Positions 1-9,157 of a stretch of DNA of 64,000 nt are shown one piece after another. The stretch lies in NCBI GenBank assembly GCA_030123545.1, contig CP126124.1:2294001-2358000 (forward strand). The letters run 5' to 3'. The notes beneath the pieces are model-generated. The model saw nothing but the letters and a program-made list of their open reading frames with translations. It had not been told where the DNA came from and did not search any database. The stretch comes from Burkholderiaceae bacterium. GTDB lineage: Bacteria > Pseudomonadota > Gammaproteobacteria > Burkholderiales > Burkholderiaceae_C. The stretch's first letter is position 1. Each line of letters opens with the position of its first letter. Both the position numbers and the translations under genes were made by a program.

Positions 1-138
1 GATGGTCGAGTTGTCGTGCGGATTGAGCGTGGCCAACGTCTGGCCGTCGGCGGCGTCGACGAAACGCCCGCCGATGAAAAGTTGGTGCCGGATCGGCGTG
101 CGCAAGCCCGCCGCGGCCTGGATGTCCGCGATGCTCAT
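1..138 (-). CDS. Aldehyde dehydrogenase, N-terminal part only (probable 4-hydroxymuconic semialdehyde dehydrogenase)
   Basis: The first 46 residues of a minus-strand protein are visible before the window edge. They contain an HQLFIGGRFVDAADG segment followed by TLNPHDNST, which is the usual start of the NAD-dependent aldehyde dehydrogenase superfamily. The ATG at 138 is preceded by GGAG at good spacing and begins 22 bases after the stop of the dioxygenase large subunit. In hydroquinone pathways (Hap/Pnp type) the gene next to the dioxygenase encodes the dehydrogenase that oxidises 4-hydroxymuconic semialdehyde to maleylacetate. That specific role is inferred from context; the catalytic Cys and Glu lie outside the window. 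Confidence 0.75.
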   Translation of the reverse strand, partial: MSIADIQAAAGLRTPIRHQLFIGGRFVDAADGQTLATLNPHDNSTI

Positions 139-160
139 GGTGGAAAACTCCGTGCTGTGC

Positions 161-1147
161 CTAGAAGTTCACTGGGACTTCGGGCGCCTCGCCCTTCTGG
201 ATCTCGTAGACCAGATTGGGCGATCCGTTCTCCCATACCAGCAGCATCGAGCGCTTCGGGCTGTAGCCCTGATGGCGGCAGTACGCCGGCATCGCGGCCA
301 TGTCACCTGCCTTCATGATCACGCGCGCCAGCGGCTTGCCCGTGTCCTTGTGAGCGCAATCCCAGTGAATTTCGTCGCTCATCTGAAAAAACCATTCGAC
401 GCGATCGTTGCCGTGAATGATTGGCAGGATGTGCTCTTCGGTCGTGGGGCACATGTAGCTGTACTTGACGACGGAGGTGAACGAGGGGTTCCAGGTCACC
501 TGCGAGCGGCTTAGGAAGCCGAACAGGTTGAACGCGTGCACCTCGTTTTCGAAGCCCGGCTCTGGATGCAGCTCGGGCTGATCCTGCGACACGTCGGCGA
601 AAGCGCGGTTGATCGGGGCGCCGCGGGCATCCGTGCGCAGCGGCAGATCGTCCTTCATGCCGACGCAGCGCTTGGCCAGTTCACGCGCCCGCGTGACCGC
701 TGCCGTGTTGTTGCCGTGCTTGCGGCCGTAGGGGCTTCCCGTTTCTTGCGGTGCCGCAAAGGGGTCGAAGCCTTCATTGGTCCAGTCGTCGAGCATCTGC
801 TTGAAGGTCTCTCCAATCTGCTCGGTCGGGAAGTTCTGCAGCAGGTCGACGCCGGCGTCCTTCATCGTCGCGTTGTACGAGCCTGCAAAGAAGTCGACTG
901 TCTTGTAGTGGTTGACAGTGCCAATGACATGGTCGAAGTTGACCCAGCCGTAAAAGAAGCCCCAGGCCACGTCGCGCATCAGCGCACGCAGGTAGGCGCC
1001 CGCGTCCATCGTGTGGCTGAGCTTGCGGCCGTCGCGCGTCGTCCACTCGATGTGGGCGAAGTATTCGTCGCGCCTGAAATGAAAGGCTCCAAGCGTGTAG
1101 CTCTTGTAACCCAGTATGGCGTCGGGCGTCGAGACGATGACATTCAT
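161..1147 (-). CDS. Hydroquinone 1,2-dioxygenase large subunit (PnpD/HapD-like)
   Basis: The 328-residue product resembles the large (about 38 kDa) subunit of two-component Fe(II) hydroquinone dioxygenases, which open hydroquinone to 4-hydroxymuconic semialdehyde. Likely metal- and substrate-site segments are HGNDRVEW at residues 245-252, EIHWDCAH at 259-266 and CRHQGYS at 290-296; I did not match individual iron ligands to a structure. A strong AAGGAG precedes the ATG. The partner small subunit lies 27 bases upstream and an aldehyde dehydrogenase 22 bases downstream, which is the Pnp/Hap arrangement. Substrate assignment rests on family memory and operon context; a related para-diol could be the true substrate. 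Confidence 0.68.
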   Translation of the reverse strand: MNVIVSTPDAILGYKSYTLGAFHFRRDEYFAHIEWTTRDGRKLSHTMDAGAYLRALMRDVAWGFFYGWVNFDHVIGTVNHYKTVDFFAGSYNATMKDAGVDLLQNFPTEQIGETFKQMLDDWTNEGFDPFAAPQETGSPYGRKHGNNTAAVTRARELAKRCVGMKDDLPLRTDARGAPINRAFADVSQDQPELHPEPGFENEVHAFNLFGFLSRSQVTWNPSFTSVVKYSYMCPTTEEHILPIIHGNDRVEWFFQMSDEIHWDCAHKDTGKPLARVIMKAGDMAAMPAYCRHQGYSPKRSMLLVWENGSPNLVYEIQKGEAPEVPVNF

Positions 1148-1174
1148 GATTCGTACTCCTTCAAATGACTTCGT

Positions 1175-1684
1175 TTAGGCGCTCTGGCAGACATCAGACC
1201 AGCGCTCGATCGACAGATCGCCCTTGCAGGTTTGTAGGATGACGACGCCTGGGCGTGCGCTTCGGAATTGGTAGGCCGTGTTCTTGGGAAGAATGCCCTG
1301 GTGTCCGCGACGCAGCTTCATCCACCCCATCTTCCGGCCGCTCGGCGCGCCCTGGACCAGCACGGCGCCGTTCTTTTCTACGTCCTTCACGGTCTGCTTG
1401 GCGTCGAGTTGAACCAGGTGCACCTCGACCTCACCGTCCATCACCAGTGCGAACTCGTCGTGGGCGCAGGTGTACCAGGGTGACTCGCCCTCGGCGCGCA
1501 GACACTCGAGCACGTAAATCTGGTTTTGCCCGAACACCACCTTCTCGTACGGCTTGGCGCCATTGGCGATCTCGAAGCAGTTGGAGAAGGCGTAGTGTTT
1601 GACGTCGTCGTCTATGGGCTGGACAGAGCCCTTCTCGTACGACGAAAGCGACCCGAAGCGGGTTTGATAGGTGGTGGCGGACAT
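1175..1684 (-). CDS. Hydroquinone 1,2-dioxygenase small subunit (PnpC/HapC-like, cupin-type)
   Basis: The product has 169 residues (about 19 kDa), the size expected for the small subunit of two-component hydroquinone dioxygenases. I chose the ATG at 1684 because AGGAG lies 7 bases upstream; a longer frame reaches 1753 but has no ribosome site. The protein has a cupin-like beta pattern with AHDEFALVMDGEVEVHL near residues 70-85. It is the first structural gene after the LysR regulator and is probably translated with the large subunit as an alpha2beta2 complex. It could also be read as a generic cupin if considered alone; the neighbours make the dioxygenase role more likely. Confidence 0.66.
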   Translation of the reverse strand: MSATTYQTRFGSLSSYEKGSVQPIDDDVKHYAFSNCFEIANGAKPYEKVVFGQNQIYVLECLRAEGESPWYTCAHDEFALVMDGEVEVHLVQLDAKQTVKDVEKNGAVLVQGAPSGRKMGWMKLRRGHQGILPKNTAYQFRSARPGVVILQTCKGDLSIERWSDVCQSA

Positions 1685-1704
1685 AGGCGGGCTCCTCGAT
1701 GTTG

Positions 1705-1813
1705 CCGAACAATCGGCTAGGCCAATGAACTGGACTGGGAGAAGTCTAGGCAATGGAATGCGCCAGCGGTAGGCACTTGAAAGCGACCAGATTGTTCGGT
1801 CAATCCGGTCAAT
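1705..1813. promoter_or_regulatory. Candidate operator: 10-bp inverted repeat pair and CGGTCAAT direct repeat upstream of the dioxygenase operon
   Basis: CCGAACAATC at 1705-1714 is repeated as its exact reverse complement GATTGTTCGG at 1790-1799, with centres 85 bases apart (about eight helical turns). The distal arm runs into a direct repeat, CGGTCAAT at 1797-1804 and again at 1806-1813 (period 9). The region lies between the LysR-type regulator gene and the dioxygenase genes it probably controls. Two separated sites that can be bridged are common for LysR-type control, but binding here is inferred. Confidence 0.4.
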
Positions 1814-1832
1814 AGCGCGGGTTTACCCGCGA

Positions 1833-2780
1833 TCAATCGATTACGTCGGCGCGCAGCCAGCCGCGTTCGATCAGCGACTGGTCCCAGGGCGGTACGTCGG
1901 GAAATGCAGCTTGCAGGGTATCGAGGAACAGCCTCAATTTGCGCTGACCGCGCAAATTCGCCGGATAGAAGACCGACAGCCAGAACGCGCTCAGGGCGTA
2001 CTTCGGCAGCACGAGTTCGAGTTCACCCGCGAGCACCGGTCCCGATGCCACCAGTGTCGGCAGGCAGACGATGCCCGCATGCTCCTCTGCATACTCGCGC
2101 AGCAGGTGCACGCTGTTGGTCAATAGCACCGGGTCAAGCGTGAGTTCCGTCGGCGCCTCGTTGGCTTGGTGGAAAGAGATGCGGTCGCGCGTGGGATAAC
2201 CCGAATACCAGCCCAGGCGATGCCTCAGCAAGTCGGCAGGAACATGTGGTACACCGTGCCGGCGCAAGTAATTCGGGGACGCGCAGAACACACGCCGCAC
2301 CGAAAACAGCCGCTTGGAGACAAGCTCTTCAGAGTGCGGTGAGAAGATCTGCAACGCGCAGTCGAACCCTTCTTTCACCGGGTCGATCACGGCGTCGCTG
2401 ACGACCAGATCAAGCACGATCTTGGGGTAGCGTTCCTGGAAATCCTGAAGCAGGCGCGCGAGATGGCCGAGCACGAAGCCAGGCAGCGCATACACGCGTA
2501 GACGACCGGTCGGCGAAGACTTCACCTCACGCATTTGGTCGACCACATTGCTGGTGCGACCAATCAAGTCCGTGCAGTCGCGGATGAAAGCTTGACCCAG
2601 GTCCGACAAGACCACGTTGCGCGTGTTTCGGATGAACAGCGGTCCGCCGATCTCCGCCTCAAACTGCCGTATCCGATCGGTGACCACCGAGCGCGCCACG
2701 CGCAACTGCCGCGCAGCTTCAGCGAAGCTGCGGGCCTCGGCAACGCGGACAAAGGTTTCGATCGCGACGAAGCGGTCCAT
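1833..2780 (-). CDS. LysR-family transcriptional regulator
   Basis: The 315-residue product begins MDRFVAIETFVRVAEARSF and has the LysR winged helix-turn-helix in residues 1-60, followed by a two-lobe effector-binding domain. The ATG at 2780 gives the usual family start; an upstream ATG at 2807 in the same frame would add nine residues, and neither has a convincing ribosome site. It is encoded on the same strand as, and 148 bases upstream of, the hydroquinone dioxygenase genes, so it is the likely regulator of that operon. The inducer, perhaps hydroquinone or a breakdown product, cannot be read from the sequence. Confidence 0.9.
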   Translation of the reverse strand: MDRFVAIETFVRVAEARSFAEAARQLRVARSVVTDRIRQFEAEIGGPLFIRNTRNVVLSDLGQAFIRDCTDLIGRTSNVVDQMREVKSSPTGRLRVYALPGFVLGHLARLLQDFQERYPKIVLDLVVSDAVIDPVKEGFDCALQIFSPHSEELVSKRLFSVRRVFCASPNYLRRHGVPHVPADLLRHRLGWYSGYPTRDRISFHQANEAPTELTLDPVLLTNSVHLLREYAEEHAGIVCLPTLVASGPVLAGELELVLPKYALSAFWLSVFYPANLRGQRKLRLFLDTLQAAFPDVPPWDQSLIERGWLRADVID

Positions 2781-2894
2781 GCGGACGATGGTACCGCTTG
2801 CCGACACCTACTAGCCCCGGGGCCAAAGAGCCGGTCCCGATGGAATTACCGGCGCCTGGCCGCGCAGGGCCACGTACCGGTCGCCGTGCGGTCT

Positions 2895-4121
2895 TCAGCC
2901 CTCGATCGCGAAGCTCAGGCCCGCATTGGCGTGCAACCGCGAAATCAACTTCTCGCCCATTGCCGGCGCGGTCGTCCAGATGCCGCCGGGAAGCGCCCCC
3001 GCATCGAGCAGCAAGCACACCGCGCTTTCGCCGATCATCTTGCTTGTCGAGTTGTAACCGGGATCCCCATGGCCCTTGACGCGCGCGCTCAGCCGATTGC
3101 GCTGCGCATCCTCGGCCAGGAACAGCAGATCGTAAAAGCCGCTGTCGCGCTCGGCCTTGGACGGACCTCCGCCGGGCTTGGGGGCGTCTTCGCCGTGCAG
3201 CGACTCGTCGGCAGCAACGGCCTGGGCGATCTGCCGGCCCTTCGCGCCAGGGCCGGTAATCAGCATCTCGTCGTAGACGAAGTCGGCGCCATAGGCCTGC
3301 TGCAGCAGCAGATTCGAGCGGTGCACGTTCTTGGTGTTGACGACCGCCATCACAAAGGGCGCGACCCATAGGCCTTCGCCGTTCACCTGACCGAGCGCTT
3401 CGTCGATCATCGGCTCGTTGCCCGACGGCTGCTTCGGCCCTTCGAAGCCGGGTGTCAGCGCGAATGGGCTGTGCAGCCAGTCGAGCACGCGCGGGTCCTT
3501 CGCCGCTGCGGCCATCGTCGCTTGCAGGCTGGCCGCGGTGCCGCCGGAGAACGTGCCTTTCAGCCTTCGCACGCGGCCTCGCACGCGAGACGCCGGATGG
3601 CCGAAGCGCTGGCGGAATCCCTGCTGCAGGAAGAACACGCCGAGGTCGAACGGGACCGAGTCGAAGCCGCACGAGAACACGATGCGCGCGCCGCTGCGCC
3701 TGGCCGCGTCGTCATGCGCGTCGATCATTTGACGCATCCATGGCGGCTCGCCGCACAGGTCGACGTAGTGCACGCCGGAGGCGGCGCAGGCAGCGAGCAG
3801 TTGATTGCCGTAGAGCTGGTACGGGCCGACGGTGGTCAGCACCAGACGCGTGCGTTGCATCAGCCGCTCCAGCGATGCGGGGTCTTCGGCGTCGGTCACC
3901 ACGAGCGGCGTGTCGGCCGGCGCGCCGATCTCGTCGCGCACCGCGGCGAGCTTGTCCGCATTGCGCCCACCCATCGCCCAGCGGATGCCTTCGGCGTTGC
4001 GGCCGTTGGGGTAACGTGACGCCATAGCCTCGGCGACCAGCCGGCCGGTGAAGCCGGTGGCACCGTGGATGACGACATCGAAATCCTTGGTGATGGGGAT
4101 TCTCCCGGTGACTAAGTGCAT
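2895..4121 (-). CDS. Saccharopine dehydrogenase-like NAD(P)-binding oxidoreductase
   Basis: The 408-residue product has an N-terminal Rossmann segment, VVIHGATGFTGRLVAE at about residues 16-31, typical of the saccharopine dehydrogenase/trans-acting enoyl reductase superfamily. The motif LTTVGPYQLYG (about 94-104), the segment DLCGEPPWMR and FSCGFDSVPFD also fit that family. Members include mycobacterial trans-acting enoyl reductases and many uncharacterised bacterial proteins, so the substrate is unknown; lysine metabolism is unlikely for this branch. It follows rng on the same strand after 144 bases and may be a separate unit. Confidence 0.78.
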   Translation of the reverse strand: MHLVTGRIPITKDFDVVIHGATGFTGRLVAEAMASRYPNGRNAEGIRWAMGGRNADKLAAVRDEIGAPADTPLVVTDAEDPASLERLMQRTRLVLTTVGPYQLYGNQLLAACAASGVHYVDLCGEPPWMRQMIDAHDDAARRSGARIVFSCGFDSVPFDLGVFFLQQGFRQRFGHPASRVRGRVRRLKGTFSGGTAASLQATMAAAAKDPRVLDWLHSPFALTPGFEGPKQPSGNEPMIDEALGQVNGEGLWVAPFVMAVVNTKNVHRSNLLLQQAYGADFVYDEMLITGPGAKGRQIAQAVAADESLHGEDAPKPGGGPSKAERDSGFYDLLFLAEDAQRNRLSARVKGHGDPGYNSTSKMIGESAVCLLLDAGALPGGIWTTAPAMGEKLISRLHANAGLSFAIEG

Positions 4122-4265
4122 TCAGGACTTGCGCCCGGCAGCGATTCTGCCCGCTTCGAGCTATTTTGTCAGACCGCCGACGGACAGCGCGATCGCGCCT
4201 TTCAAATCCTCCGGTTTGCAGGCGCACCGTCCGGCCATCAAGGCAGGCCGGAGGCAGTTGAAACC

Positions 4266-5756
<1,491 letters not shown>

Positions 5757-5775
5757 GCGTGGCCAAGCCGTTGCG

Positions 5776-6393
5776 TCAGAGTATCAGGCCGAACGCGCCG
5801 ACCAGCTGCGCGGTCTCGAAGATCGGCAGGCCCATGATGCCGGAATGACTGCCTGCTATGCGCTCGATGAACCGCGCCGCGCGGCCCTGCACCGCGTACG
5901 CGCCGGCCTTGCCGAACGGCTCGCCCGAGGCGATGTAGCGGTCGATCTGCGCGCGCGTGAGCGCGGCGAAGCGCACCTTCGATTCGCTGAGCGCGGACAG
6001 CCGTCGCCCCCGGTGTTCGACGGCGACCGCGGTCAGCACCCGGTGCGTGCGGCCGGAAAGCTCGGCCAGCATGCGCCGCGCGTCGCGTCCGTCAGCCGGC
6101 TTGCCGTACAGCGTGCGACCCAGCGCGACCGTGGTGTCGGCGCACAAGACCGGTGCTGCAGCAAGGCCGAAGCGACGATGGCGCGCGATCGCCGCGTCGA
6201 GCTTGCGCTCGGTCACGCGCCGCACGTAGGCGGCGGGTGCCTCGCCGGGCAGCGCCGCTTCCAGCGCTTCCGCGTCTTCGCCGTCGTCGGGCGGCAGCAG
6301 TTCGTGGCGCACGCCCATCTGCGAGAGTAGCTCGCTGCGGCGCGGGCTCTGCGAGGCCAGGTAGACGAAGGTGACTGCGTTCGCGCGCGGCAT
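5776..6393 (-). CDS. maf: Maf-family nucleotide pyrophosphatase, YhdE type
   Basis: The 205-residue product hydrolyses non-canonical or excess nucleoside triphosphates. LASQSPRRSELL near the start carries the SPRR motif of the dTTP/UTP (YhdE) class rather than the SPYR motif of the m7GTP class. ADTTVALG and the GKAGAYAVQG...GSHSGIMGLP region near the C-terminus are also conserved. I start at the ATG at 6393, 8 bases after the rlmH stop; the longer open frame would add low-complexity Arg/Ala sequence that belongs to the rlmH overlap. No strong ribosome site is visible, suggesting coupled translation. Confidence 0.92.
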   Translation of the reverse strand: MPRANAVTFVYLASQSPRRSELLSQMGVRHELLPPDDGEDAEALEAALPGEAPAAYVRRVTERKLDAAIARHRRFGLAAAPVLCADTTVALGRTLYGKPADGRDARRMLAELSGRTHRVLTAVAVEHRGRRLSALSESKVRFAALTRAQIDRYIASGEPFGKAGAYAVQGRAARFIERIAGSHSGIMGLPIFETAQLVGAFGLIL

Positions 6394-6401
6394 GCCGGTG
6401 T

Positions 6402-6884
6402 TCACTCGCGGTGGTACGGATGACCGGCGTTGATGGCCCAGGCGCGGTACAGCTGTTCGAGCAGCAGCACCCGCGCCAGCGCATGCGGCAAGGTCAGGTC
6501 CGACAGCCGCAGCCGCTCGTGCGCGCCTTGCAACAGCGCCGCGTCGAGTCCGTCCGGCCCGCCGATCATCAGCGCGACGTCGCATCCGCCCTGCTGCCAG
6601 CCTTTCAGCCACGCCGCGAGCCCGCGGGTGTCGATGGCGCTGCCATGCTCATCGAGTGCGATGCGGCGCGCGCCGCGGCCGGCGCCGGACTCGATCGCCG
6701 CCGCGATGCGTTCGTGCTCGGCGGCCTGCAGCGCCTTCGGCGTCTTGCCGCTCGTGCGCGGTTCGGCACGGACCGTCCGCAGTTCGACCTTGCAATCGCT
6801 CGGAAAGCGCCGCAGGTAGTCGTCGCAGGCTGCCTGCGCCCAGGCCGGCAGGCGCTGGCCCACGGCGACGATCAGCAGTTTCAT
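6402..6884 (-). CDS. rlmH: 23S rRNA (pseudouridine-1915-N3)-methyltransferase RlmH
   Basis: At 160 residues the product matches the RlmH SPOUT methyltransferase family (about 155). It starts MKLLIVAVGQR, has the S-adenosylmethionine knot segment MIGGPDGL and ends with the family signature AGHPYHRE. It methylates pseudouridine 1915 in helix 69 of 23S rRNA on assembled ribosomes. It follows rsfS by 23 bases, a conserved pairing of two ribosome-acting proteins. Confidence 0.96.
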   Translation of the reverse strand: MKLLIVAVGQRLPAWAQAACDDYLRRFPSDCKVELRTVRAEPRTSGKTPKALQAAEHERIAAAIESGAGRGARRIALDEHGSAIDTRGLAAWLKGWQQGGCDVALMIGGPDGLDAALLQGAHERLRLSDLTLPHALARVLLLEQLYRAWAINAGHPYHRE

Positions 6885-6907
6885 CGCACCACGGCGCGCG
6901 TCCGGAT

Positions 6908-7594
6908 TCAGGGCCGGCGCGCCCGTGCGCCGCGCTTCACGACCGAGACGGGCTGCCGTGCCGTCGCTCGGGTCGCGGCGCCGGCGGCGCTCCTCGTGCC
7001 GCGTGTACCGCGCGTTGGCGCGGTGGCAGCGGTCTTCTTCGCGGCGGTCTTCGAGCTCACCGTCTTCGCGGCGGCCGTCTTCCTGACCGCGGTTCCGTCG
7101 GGCGCGGCGCGCCGTGGTTGCAGCGTCTTCTTCGTTGTCGCTACATTATTCGTAGCAACAAGCGAAGATTTCATAGGGGCTACAGCCGCTTTAGTGTCTG
7201 AACTTCGGGCCGGCGCCGGCTTGTCCGCGCCAAGCTTGAGCCGCACCGGCGTGCCGCCCCAGATCTCTTCGAGGTTGTAGTACGAGCGGATCGCCGGCTG
7301 CATCACGTGCACCACCGCGCGGCCGCAGTCGACGATGATCCATTCGCCGTTCGCCTCGCCTTCGACCCGCGGCTTCGGAAAGCCCGCCTCGCGCACCGCA
7401 TCGCGCACGCTGTTCGCGAGCGCCTTGGTCTGGCGATTCGAGGTTCCGGAAGCGATGATGACCCGCTCGAACAGCGCGGACAGGTGCTCGGTGTTGAACA
7501 CCTTCAGGTCCTGCGCCTTCACATCTTCGAGGCCGTCGACGATCGCGCGCTGCAGTTTCTGCGTCTGTCTCCGGGTGGTGGCTTCTGTGGTCAT
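6908..7594 (-). CDS. rsfS: Ribosome silencing factor RsfS with a long basic C-terminal tail
   Basis: Residues 13-122 form a normal RsfS/Iojap domain, with DLKVFNTEHLSALFERVIIASG and GEWIIVDCGRAVVHV in the expected order. RsfS binds uL14 and blocks 50S-30S joining in starved cells. The family usually ends near residue 105-120; here a further 106 residues follow, rich in Ala, Lys, Arg and Thr (for example KTAAKKTAATAPTRGTRG), resembling histone H1-like tails. Residues 134-152 of this tail are encoded by a low-GC 54-base repeat. The ATG at 7594 overlaps the nadD stop (ATGA). The tail probably adds RNA or ribosome affinity, which is inference. Confidence 0.93.
   Translation of the reverse strand: MTTEATTRRQTQKLQRAIVDGLEDVKAQDLKVFNTEHLSALFERVIIASGTSNRQTKALANSVRDAVREAGFPKPRVEGEANGEWIIVDCGRAVVHVMQPAIRSYYNLEEIWGGTPVRLKLGADKPAPARSSDTKAAVAPMKSSLVATNNVATTKKTLQPRRAAPDGTAVRKTAAAKTVSSKTAAKKTAATAPTRGTRGTRSAAGAATRATARQPVSVVKRGARARRP
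7140..7193 (+). repeat. 54-bp dispersed element, copy inside rsfS (antisense to the gene)
   Basis: This low-GC stretch reads GCTAC, 7 bases, GTAGC, 20 bases, GGGCTACAGC, then CGCTTTA on the plus strand. It contains two small hairpins (GCTAC/GTAGC and GGCT/AGCC). It matches the copy in nadD at 39 of 54 positions without gaps, in the opposite orientation. It adds in-frame codons to the rsfS tail. Codon use (GTA, GCT, ACG, AAT) differs from the GC-rich surroundings. Confidence 0.75.
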
Positions 7595-8220
7595 CGAGCG
7601 GGTTGGTAGAGGTGGTGCCGCGCAATATAGCGCGCGACGGGAGCGGGAACCATCCGGGCAAGTTCGGTGGGCGTGACGCCGGGCGTGCGGGCCAGCGCGC
7701 GCACCGCGGTCGCGCTCTCGGACATGGGCGCGAGCCGCAGCGTCGAATGCCGCGCGCCGGCTGCGTTTTCCCAATCAAATGCGGCTGTAGCCCCCGTGGT
7801 ATCTTCGCGTTCAGCTACCACAATCGTAGCAAGCGACAGGATTTCCTGCCAGCGGTGCCAGCGCGGAAGCAAGCGCGCCTGGTCCGCGCCCAGCAACAGG
7901 AACAGCGCGGCGCCGGGCTGCTCGGCGGCGAATTCGGCGAGCGTATCGATCGTGTAGCTGGCGCCAGCGCGGCGCAGTTCGCGCTCGTCGACCACCGCGC
8001 CGGGCAGACCTTGGAGCGCGAGCCGCGTCATCGCGAGCCGATGCTCGGCGGCGCTGAGTTCGCGCGCCTTGTGCCAGGCCTGGCCGGTCGGGACGATGCG
8101 CAGTTCATCGAGCGCAAGCTGCCCGATCGCCGCGCGCGCCAACGCGACATGCGCGTTATGCGGCGGGTCGAACGCCCCGCCGAACATGCCGACGCGCCGC
8201 GGCGCGGTTCCGTCGCTCAC
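7591..8220 (-). CDS. nadD: Nicotinate-nucleotide adenylyltransferase
   Basis: The 209-residue enzyme makes nicotinic acid adenine dinucleotide from ATP and nicotinate mononucleotide in NAD synthesis. GMFGGAFDPPHNAHV near the start is the nucleotidyltransferase HxxH-type motif, SYTIDTL is the substrate loop, and SATAVR near the C-terminus corresponds to the ISSTxIR motif. I start at GTG 8220, one base after the hemF stop; an ATG overlapping that stop is out of frame. The gene overlaps rsfS by four bases. Residues 131-148 coincide with a low-GC repeat copy and use codons atypical for the gene. Confidence 0.93.
   Translation of the reverse strand: MSDGTAPRRVGMFGGAFDPPHNAHVALARAAIGQLALDELRIVPTGQAWHKARELSAAEHRLAMTRLALQGLPGAVVDERELRRAGASYTIDTLAEFAAEQPGAALFLLLGADQARLLPRWHRWQEILSLATIVVAEREDTTGATAAFDWENAAGARHSTLRLAPMSESATAVRALARTPGVTPTELARMVPAPVARYIARHHLYQPAR
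7777..7830 (-). repeat. 54-bp dispersed element, copy inside nadD (sense)
   Basis: On the minus strand this reads GCTAC, 7 bases, GTAGC, 20 bases, GGGCTACAGC, CGCATTT. It is the inverted partner of the rsfS copy about 600 bases away, with 39 of 54 identical positions, and lies in frame in nadD. It translates to ATIVVAEREDTTGATAAF. The first part may still serve as a normal NadD beta strand, so the element either replaced or reshaped native codons. Confidence 0.75.
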
Positions 8221-8221
8221 A

Positions 8222-9157
8222 TCAGATCCATTCGCGCGGCACGAGGAAGCGCTCGGCAAACAGGGCCTCGGGCGACCCGGGTTCGGCGTCGAAGCGGTAC
8301 GACCAGCTCGCCAGCGGCGGCATCGACAGCAGAATCGACTCGGTGCGCCCGCCCGACTGCAGCCCGAAATGCGTGCCGCGGTCCCACACCAGGTTGAACT
8401 CGACGTAGCGGCCGCGCCGATGCAGCTGGAAGCTGCGTTCACGCTCGCCATAGGGCATGTCGCTGCGGCGTTCGACGATCGGCAGGTAGGCGCCGAGGAA
8501 GGCCGAGCCGACCGATTCCATCATCGCGCGGCTCCGCTCGGGGCCGAGCTCGGCGAAGTCGTCGAAGAACACGCCGCCGATGCCGCGCGCCTCGCCGCGG
8601 TGCCTGAGGAAGAAATACTCGTCGCACCAGCGCTTGAAGCGCGCGTACTTGTCGGCGCCGAACGGCTCGAGCGCGGCGCGGCAGGCGCGGTGGAAATGCA
8701 CCGCGTCTTCGTCGAAGCCGTAGATCGGCGTGAGATCCATGCCGCCGCCGAACCAGCACGCGGCCTCGCCGCCCGCGGGCGTGGCGGTGATCATGCGCAC
8801 GTTCATGTGCACAGTCGGGCAGTACGGATTGCGCGGATGGAACACCAGCGACACGCCCATCGCCTCGAACGGGCTGCCGTCGAGCTCCGGCCGGTGCTGG
8901 GTCGCCGAAGGCGGCAGCCGCGGGCCGGTCACGTGCGAGAAACCGCAGCCGGCGCGCTCGAACACCGCGCCGCCTTCCAGGATCTGCGTGATGCCCGAGC
9001 CCTGCAGCGGATCGCCCGGCGCCCTGCTCCATTCGTCGGTCAGGAACGGCGTGCCGTCGAGCGCTGCGATCGCCGTCGTGATCTCGCGCTGCAGCGTGAG
9101 CAGGTAGCGGCGCACGCCGGCCGTGTATGCCGAATCGGCTTCGTTCGTGGTCGTCAC
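8222..9157 (-). CDS. hemF: Oxygen-dependent coproporphyrinogen III oxidase
   Basis: The 311-residue cytoplasmic enzyme decarboxylates coproporphyrinogen III to protoporphyrinogen IX using O2 in haem synthesis. Conserved segments PTVHMNVRM, WFGGGMDLTPIYGF, VHFHRACR and GRYVEFNLVWDRGTHFG are all present. Translation starts at GTG 9157, which overlaps the purD stop as GTGA, indicating coupling. An aerobic-type haem enzyme fits an oxygen-respiring host. Confidence 0.97.
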   Translation of the reverse strand: MTTTNEADSAYTAGVRRYLLTLQREITTAIAALDGTPFLTDEWSRAPGDPLQGSGITQILEGGAVFERAGCGFSHVTGPRLPPSATQHRPELDGSPFEAMGVSLVFHPRNPYCPTVHMNVRMITATPAGGEAACWFGGGMDLTPIYGFDEDAVHFHRACRAALEPFGADKYARFKRWCDEYFFLRHRGEARGIGGVFFDDFAELGPERSRAMMESVGSAFLGAYLPIVERRSDMPYGERERSFQLHRRGRYVEFNLVWDRGTHFGLQSGGRTESILLSMPPLASWSYRFDAEPGSPEALFAERFLVPREWI

